Assembly (NCBI GenBank): GCA_021831005.1
Contig: JAKBNO010000042.1
Location: 1-17,928, forward strand
Origin: Thermoplasmata archaeon
Lineage (GTDB): Archaea > Thermoplasmatota > Thermoplasmata > Thermoplasmatales > GCA-001856825
Direction of reading: 5' to 3'
DNA length: 17,928 bases
Below are positions 13,919 through 17,928 of the stretch, piece after piece. Position 1 is the first letter of the stretch. Every line of letters begins with the position of its first letter. Position numbers and translations under genes: made by a program. Below the pieces are notes generated by a model. That model did no database searches and had not been told where the DNA came from. It saw nothing but the letters and a program-made list of their open reading frames with translations.

Positions 13919-14323
13919 TCACGGGCAGATGGTGAACTTGTAACCGTACTGGATGATTCCTGCTTTTCCTTCTGATCTGACCTTCCTGAGGGTAGCTGTT
14001 ACCTTGGTTCCAATCTTAACCTCTTCAGGAGAACAGTCGACGATCTGTGCTGTTAAGAAAGGTCCCTCCTTCATCTTGACCAACGCCATCACGTATGGAA
14101 TTTGCATCTTGAATTGCTCAAGTCCATCGTGAACTACGGTGAAGGAATAAATTTCTCCTGCTCCGGACATCTCTTCTTCCTTCATCTTTCCCACAGACTC
14201 TCTCCTGCAAGTAGGGCAAATTACCCTCGGAGGAAAATAGAGAGTATCGCAGTTCGTGCATCTGGTCCCGACCAGCCTATACCTATGTCTCGACTCTCTC
14301 CAGAATCTAGGAACTTCGCTCAT
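13919..14323 (-). CDS. DUF35 / OB-fold zinc-ribbon scaffold protein of the thiolase–HMG-CoA synthase complex
   Basis: This 134-residue protein has an N-terminal rubredoxin-like zinc ribbon with C22, C25, C36 and C39 (RCTNCDTLYFPPRVICPTC) and a C-terminal OB fold (about 55-130), with the YSFTVVHDGL and PYVMALVKMKEGPFLTAQIV strands usual for DUF35. In the methanogen complex described in the literature, DUF35 bridges thiolase and HMG-CoA synthase and helps bind the CoA, so that acetoacetyl-CoA passes directly between active sites. The same operon order here supports that role. Its ATG lies 1 base after the thiolase stop, and the ribosome binding site GGAGTGG overlaps that gene's end, so translation is probably coupled. 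Confidence 0.88.
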   Translation of the reverse strand: MSEVPRFWRESRHRYRLVGTRCTNCDTLYFPPRVICPTCRRESVGKMKEEEMSGAGEIYSFTVVHDGLEQFKMQIPYVMALVKMKEGPFLTAQIVDCSPEEVKIGTKVTATLRKVRSEGKAGIIQYGYKFTICP

Positions 14324-14324
14324 T

Positions 14325-15482
14325 TTAATCCACTCCTATAACTGTTGACACTGAAGTAGTCCCGAGACCACCCATGTTGTGTATTAGGAAATTCCTCGGG
14401 TCCTTGACCTGTCTCTGCCCAGCCTTTCCTCTCAGCTGAACGGTGGCTTCAACCGCCTGGTAGAGGCCGCTAGTTCCGAGAGGGTTTCCGTGTGCTTTGA
14501 GGCCTCCAGAAACGTTCAACGGCTTCGACGAATTGAAATAGAAATCATTTCCCTCGGTCATCTTAACCGCATCCTTCCCAAGAATCTCCTCCAACTGTAT
14601 CAGGGCAGCTATGCTGTAGGAATCGTGTATCTCGAGAGCATCTATCTTTCCTATATCGAGTCCCGCAAGACTCAAGGCAGAGTCAGAGCTCTTCTTTACT
14701 GCCCTAAATGAATCTACGCTCTTCCTGTCATGAAGAGAGAGAAAATCGTTTGCTGCGGAACTGGACTTAATCTTGATCGGATGAGAAGCGTTGTTGATTT
14801 TCTTTAGATCTGCAGAAATGACCAACGCAGAAGCTCCATCGCTAATGGGGGCGTTGTCGAAAACAGTCAGTGGCTCGGCAACAGGAGATGCGTTTATGAC
14901 ATCTTCTATCTTTATTACATTCTTGAAATGGGAAGTGTCGTTCATTGAAGCGTGCTTGTGCGAAATGACTGGGAGCATGGCATAGTTCTCCCTTTTAGCC
15001 TTTCCCTCGAATTCGTGTCTTCTCGCAATCATTGCTGCAATTGAACACTCTGTCGCACCGAAGAACGTCTCCCACTCAGCATCCAGTGAACCTCCTATGA
15101 TCTCGGTAGCTACCTCCGAAGGAACATCTGTCATCTTCTCCACACCGCCTACTACTACCGTACTGTACTGACCAGATTTCACGGCTAGATATGCCTGCAT
15201 TAGGGCAGCCCCTCCGCTGGCAGAACCTGCCTCTATTCTTATTGAAGGAATGTTGAGCTCTGTGATTCCAGAATAATCTGCAATGAGTGCGGCTATCTGT
15301 TCCTGGTCGACAAACTGGCCACCGCTGGTATTTGCACCATATAGGGCGTCAACGTCCTCTGCATAAATTCCAGCATCCATGATGGCCTTCAGTCCGGCTT
15401 CAGAGGCAAGCTCTCTCAGGCTAAGATCCCATAACTCTCCAAACTTTGTGGTGCCGACCCCCAGAATATAGACGTCTCTCAT
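14325..15482 (-). CDS. Archaeal acetyl-CoA C-acetyltransferase (thiolase)
   Basis: This 385-residue archaeal/SCP2-type thiolase should condense two acetyl-CoA to acetoacetyl-CoA, the first step of the mevalonate pathway. Fold marks: ILGVGTTKFGEL (7-18), YLAVKSGQYSTVVVGGVEKMTD (98-119, split at GQ), APISDGASALVIS (211-223), EIHDSYSIAAL (284-294), HGNPLGTSG (331-339) with the active-site histidine, and IHNMGGLGTT (367-376). Unusual: the nucleophile motif, normally CASG after a Glu-Ala pair, reads EAGSASGG (84-91), with Ser87 in place of cysteine. Either these lineages work differently or the protein has another activity. It lies 4 bases after the HMG-CoA synthase stop and 1 base before DUF35, so it is clearly part of the operon. 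Confidence 0.85.
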   Translation of the reverse strand: MRDVYILGVGTTKFGELWDLSLRELASEAGLKAIMDAGIYAEDVDALYGANTSGGQFVDQEQIAALIADYSGITELNIPSIRIEAGSASGGAALMQAYLAVKSGQYSTVVVGGVEKMTDVPSEVATEIIGGSLDAEWETFFGATECSIAAMIARRHEFEGKAKRENYAMLPVISHKHASMNDTSHFKNVIKIEDVINASPVAEPLTVFDNAPISDGASALVISADLKKINNASHPIKIKSSSAANDFLSLHDRKSVDSFRAVKKSSDSALSLAGLDIGKIDALEIHDSYSIAALIQLEEILGKDAVKMTEGNDFYFNSSKPLNVSGGLKAHGNPLGTSGLYQAVEATVQLRGKAGQRQVKDPRNFLIHNMGGLGTTSVSTVIGVD

Positions 15483-15486
15483 TATT

Positions 15487-16533
15487 TCACGCTCCCCTCA
15501 TAATTATCTTTCCTCTGTATTTCACGTAAGTGGCATAGTCGATCCATATTGGATTGTTGACCTGCTCCATAACGCCTTTCGCTCTCTCCCGCTTTAGGGA
15601 TTTGACTCTATCGTTGACTGTCATATCAAAGACGTCAGATCCCGCTCCGCTACCAAATGCAACTCCTAGAATCCTGTCCCCACTCTCTGCTTTGTCGAGG
15701 ACTGCGGATAAACCAATGATCATCGAACTCGAATAAGTGTTGCCGATGTAAGGAGTGAGAAGGCCATCCTTGACCTGCTCGTCATTGAATCCCAGCATTT
15801 TTGCTGCCCGAGTTGGGAACTTTCCATTCGGTTGATGGAAGATGGCATAGTCATAGTCTTCCGGCTTCGTTCCCATTTTATCCATCATTTTCTTAGCGCC
15901 GGTCAAGACGTGCTTGAAGTATGCTGGTTCTCCCGTAAATCTCCCACCATGGCTTGGATACTTTTCCCCCTCTCTCCTCCAGAAGTCCGGAGTATCTGTG
16001 GTAAATGAGAGAGTTGCATTAAAGTCGGCGAAACCATTCTTTCCAATCAGTATAGCAGTTCCTCCTGCGGATGCAGAATATTCAAGAGCATCGCCTGGCG
16101 CTCCCTGGGAAGTATCCGCACCTATTGCCATCCCATTTTCTATCTGACCGCTGTCAACCATTGCCATTACATTTTGCATTGCAGCAGTTCCTGCCTTGCA
16201 CGCGAATTCATAATCTGCAGAATGGATGTCATAGGTAAGCCCCAACGCTTCCACCAGGATTGAGGAAGTTGGTTTGACTGCATATGGATGACTCTCGGAA
16301 CCAACGTATATTGCCCCTATCTTACTCTTGTCAAGGTCCGTTCTCCGAAGTGCGTTCTTTGCCGCTTCAGCTGAAATCGTCAAGACGTCTTCGTCCGGTC
16401 CCGGAACAGATTTGCTATGTATAAAAAGACCACTCTTTATGTTTTCAGGGTTCTCACCCCACTCCTTAGCGATCTCCTCAGTCCTTATCCTGAACCTAGG
16501 TATATATGATCCATAGGATACTATAGAACTCAT
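15487..16533 (-). CDS. Hydroxymethylglutaryl-CoA synthase
   Basis: This 348-residue enzyme condenses acetyl-CoA with acetoacetyl-CoA to give HMG-CoA for isoprenoid lipid synthesis. The catalytic triad is visible: Glu80 in YVGSESHPYAVKP, Cys112 in DYEFACKAGTAAMQ (nucleophile) and His233 in YAIFHQPNGKFP, at the positions usual for the family. IGADTSQGAPGD and GVAFGSGAGSDVF are further family segments. Length is that of the short archaeal form. It is the first gene of a three-gene operon with thiolase and DUF35, which together form a channelling complex in archaea studied so far. The ATG at 16533 has a TATA-like CTAAATATGT about 25 bases upstream, so the message is probably leaderless. Confidence 0.95.
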   Translation of the reverse strand: MSSIVSYGSYIPRFRIRTEEIAKEWGENPENIKSGLFIHSKSVPGPDEDVLTISAEAAKNALRRTDLDKSKIGAIYVGSESHPYAVKPTSSILVEALGLTYDIHSADYEFACKAGTAAMQNVMAMVDSGQIENGMAIGADTSQGAPGDALEYSASAGGTAILIGKNGFADFNATLSFTTDTPDFWRREGEKYPSHGGRFTGEPAYFKHVLTGAKKMMDKMGTKPEDYDYAIFHQPNGKFPTRAAKMLGFNDEQVKDGLLTPYIGNTYSSSMIIGLSAVLDKAESGDRILGVAFGSGAGSDVFDMTVNDRVKSLKRERAKGVMEQVNNPIWIDYATYVKYRGKIIMRGA

Positions 16534-16556
16534 TATAATCAGCCTTCAATTTCGTC

Positions 16557-16566
16557 ACATATTTAG
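16557..16566 (-). promoter_or_regulatory. TATA box of the HMG-CoA synthase operon
   Basis: CTAAATATGT on the minus strand is centred about 28 bases before the ATG at 16533. It lies in the 68-base gap after the aldo/keto reductase gene, so the mevalonate operon probably has its own start. Confidence 0.45.
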
Positions 16567-16601
16567 CCTTTGCCGACATTAAGATTCGACAATTGTCTAT
16601 T

Positions 16602-17585
16602 CTAAATGAACAGGAACCCCAATCTTGCGAGAAAATTCGGAAGTAACCTAGGGTAGAAACCTATTGAAGTTTCTAATGGGGCATTCTCCTGCAAAGAAAC
16701 CTCAATTGAAGAAATCTCCCGTGTTGATAGTTCAAGAGAATTGGCTGAAACTATTTCTTTAACTTGTTCGCTATTTTTGAATCCAGGTATAGGGAGTATG
16801 CCGAGATGTTTTTCATAGGCAAGGATCAGCTGGACTATGCTAGCTTTTTTCTCTTCGGATAATCTCCTAAACACCGAGAGAACTCCAGCATACTTGTCGA
16901 AATTTGATGCTGAAAATATCTTGTTGATCCTTCTGACCCCTCCAGATGGCTTTCTGTCCTGAGAGTATTTCCCGCTCAGAAATCCCTGTGCGAGAGGACT
17001 CCAACCAATCACCTTTACGTTGTTCGTCTTCATGTACTCGAGTAACTTAGAATCGGGCCTCTCCACGACATTGAACTTGATCTGGTTGCTTTCGACTCTC
17101 GTCTCTTTCATGGAATTGTTAGCCCTGGCTATGGTTTGCGCTGAAAAGTTAGAAACCCCAATATGTCCGATCAGACCTTCCTTCACCTCCGTCTCCAAGG
17201 CTTTGAACAATTCCGGAATGCTAGTGTAAATACTAGGTTCCCAATGAACCTGATAGAGGTCTATGTGGTCAACCTTCAATCTTCCAAGACTGTTGGTTAG
17301 ACTTTTCTTGACTCTTCTTTCGCTAGCATTGAAACCTGCCAGCTTAGTTGCGATGAGATACTCCTTCCTATCCAGGTCTCTTGTTGCTTCTCCTATCAGT
17401 GTCTCAGATCTTCCCATCCCATATATCTCTGCAGTATCTATGAAGTTCAGCCCATTCTTGATCCCAGTCTGGAGAGCATCCACAAGTTCCTTCGCTTCAT
17501 AACCCGCTCCCCATCCTTTGAGCCCAAGCTGCCAGGTTCCCAATCCAATACCACTGACAGTTTTTCCATCGAATAGACTGACCAT
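16602..17585 (-). CDS. Aldo/keto reductase
   Basis: This 327-residue NADPH-dependent oxidoreductase has the TIM-barrel aldo/keto reductase fold. The catalytic tetrad is Asp50 and Tyr55 (FIDTAEIYGMGRSE), Lys81 (IATKLAG) and His114 (DLYQVHWEPS). Other family segments are GLGTWQLG (14-21), HIGVSNFS, IGWSPLAQGFLSGKY and PIPGFKNSEQV, the cofactor-binding C-terminal loop. It reduces aldehydes or ketones, or oxidises sugars; the substrate is unknown. The final residues (FYPRLLPNFLARLGFLFI) are more hydrophobic than usual, which may be a lineage trait. The ATG at 17585 fits family starts. It is divergent from the VOC gene and upstream of, but apparently not cotranscribed with, the HMG-CoA synthase operon. 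Confidence 0.9.
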   Translation of the reverse strand: MVSLFDGKTVSGIGLGTWQLGLKGWGAGYEAKELVDALQTGIKNGLNFIDTAEIYGMGRSETLIGEATRDLDRKEYLIATKLAGFNASERRVKKSLTNSLGRLKVDHIDLYQVHWEPSIYTSIPELFKALETEVKEGLIGHIGVSNFSAQTIARANNSMKETRVESNQIKFNVVERPDSKLLEYMKTNNVKVIGWSPLAQGFLSGKYSQDRKPSGGVRRINKIFSASNFDKYAGVLSVFRRLSEEKKASIVQLILAYEKHLGILPIPGFKNSEQVKEIVSANSLELSTREISSIEVSLQENAPLETSIGFYPRLLPNFLARLGFLFI

Positions 17586-17668
17586 TGGACTTTATAGGGA
17601 ACGGAGATTAATCCTTTATCTTATGGAGTTCAGTAAAACTTATGGGGGGCCGTTCACAACAGCAACTA

Positions 17669-17928
17669 ATGATAGATCACGTGAATGCCTTTGTACTCGC
17701 CGTCAGTGATGTGAAAAAGTCTGCCGAGTTTTACAGGGACAAGCTTGGGTTTATTCCGAAAGAAATTTCGGACGACTTTGCTTATCTGAAGTTTGCTGAG
17801 GCTCCCGGACCTGGACTTGCACTAGTCTCAAAGATGGGTCTCAAGAAGGAAGTTCCATCCTTCTCTACTGCTGATAGCGATAGTCACGGTTTCTATTTTG
17901 CTTCTTTCCTGAAAAACTCGGCAGACTT
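17669..17928 (+). CDS. VOC / glyoxalase-fold protein, truncated by the window end
   Basis: The 86 residues visible begin MIDHVNAFVLAVSDVKKSAE, followed by FYRDKLGFIPKE. This is the opening βαβ module of the vicinal-oxygen-chelate fold, with His4 as the usual first metal ligand. The family includes glyoxalase I, ring-cleaving dioxygenases, methylmalonyl-CoA epimerase and resistance proteins; the fragment cannot decide among them. Start choice: ATG at 17669 puts the first β-strand at the N-terminus as in most homologues. An in-frame ATG at 17642 would add nine residues (MGGRSQQQL) and has a TATA-like TTTATCTTA 20-28 bases upstream, so it is a serious alternative. The gene is divergent from the aldo/keto reductase. 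Confidence 0.75.
   Translation, partial: MIDHVNAFVLAVSDVKKSAEFYRDKLGFIPKEISDDFAYLKFAEAPGPGLALVSKMGLKKEVPSFSTADSDSHGFYFASFLKNSAD

Noticed and set aside
17518..17709. 63-codon plus-strand frame before the VOC gene
   Set aside because: It overlaps the aldo/keto reductase start on the other strand and the VOC start in another frame; no homology or start signal.

Overview
The window is a piece of an archaeal chromosome, almost certainly from the order Thermoplasmatales. Evidence: archaeal EF-2 (with the diphthamide histidine) and EF-1A, archaeal uS12, uS7 and uS10, the archaeal HMG-CoA synthase–thiolase–DUF35 trio, TATA-like boxes about 25 bases before many start codons (leaderless transcripts), GGTGA-type ribosome binding sites at internal operon genes, and heavy AGG/AGA/GGA codon use at roughly mid GC. 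Species cannot be named from the sequence alone. No rRNA, tRNA, CRISPR array or insertion sequence was seen.

Layout. 1-111: 3' tail of an unidentified gene. 226-2492 (+): a THUMP-like class I methyltransferase followed by a DAO-type FAD amine/amino-acid oxidoreductase. 2500-5043 (-), convergent with it: an APC amino-acid permease followed 11 bases later by an ornithine-cyclodeaminase/mu-crystallin family reductase. The 5' end of that reductase appears to be in another frame, so the gene looks frameshifted by one base. 5236-5649 (+): a hemerythrin-like HHE protein divergent from the permease. 5824-11475 (+): the translation cluster rpsL (TTG start)–rpsG–fusA, then a six-helix metal-transporter-like membrane protein with its own promoter, then EF-1A (tuf) and rpsJ. 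11557-12036 (+): an orphan protein, convergent with a DMT/EamA permease (12044-12922, -). 13023-13838 (+): a membrane-anchored, sequon-rich extracytoplasmic FKBP isomerase. 13919-16533 (-): the operon HMG-CoA synthase → thiolase → DUF35/OB-fold scaffold, the entry into the mevalonate pathway for isoprenoid membrane lipids. 16602-17585 (-): an aldo/keto reductase, divergent from a VOC/glyoxalase-fold gene that runs off the window end.

How the parts fit. Three modules stand out: amino-acid uptake and oxidation/reduction (permease, OCD-family ketimine reductase, FAD oxidase), translation (ribosomal proteins and both elongation factors), and acetyl-CoA to HMG-CoA. Points most worth checking: the one-base frameshift in the OCD-family gene; the thiolase, whose usual nucleophilic cysteine position is a serine; a perfect 20-bp palindrome with an adjacent A7/T7 tract at the FKBP/DUF35 convergent junction; and the NiCoT-like HX4DH membrane protein sitting between the two elongation-factor genes.
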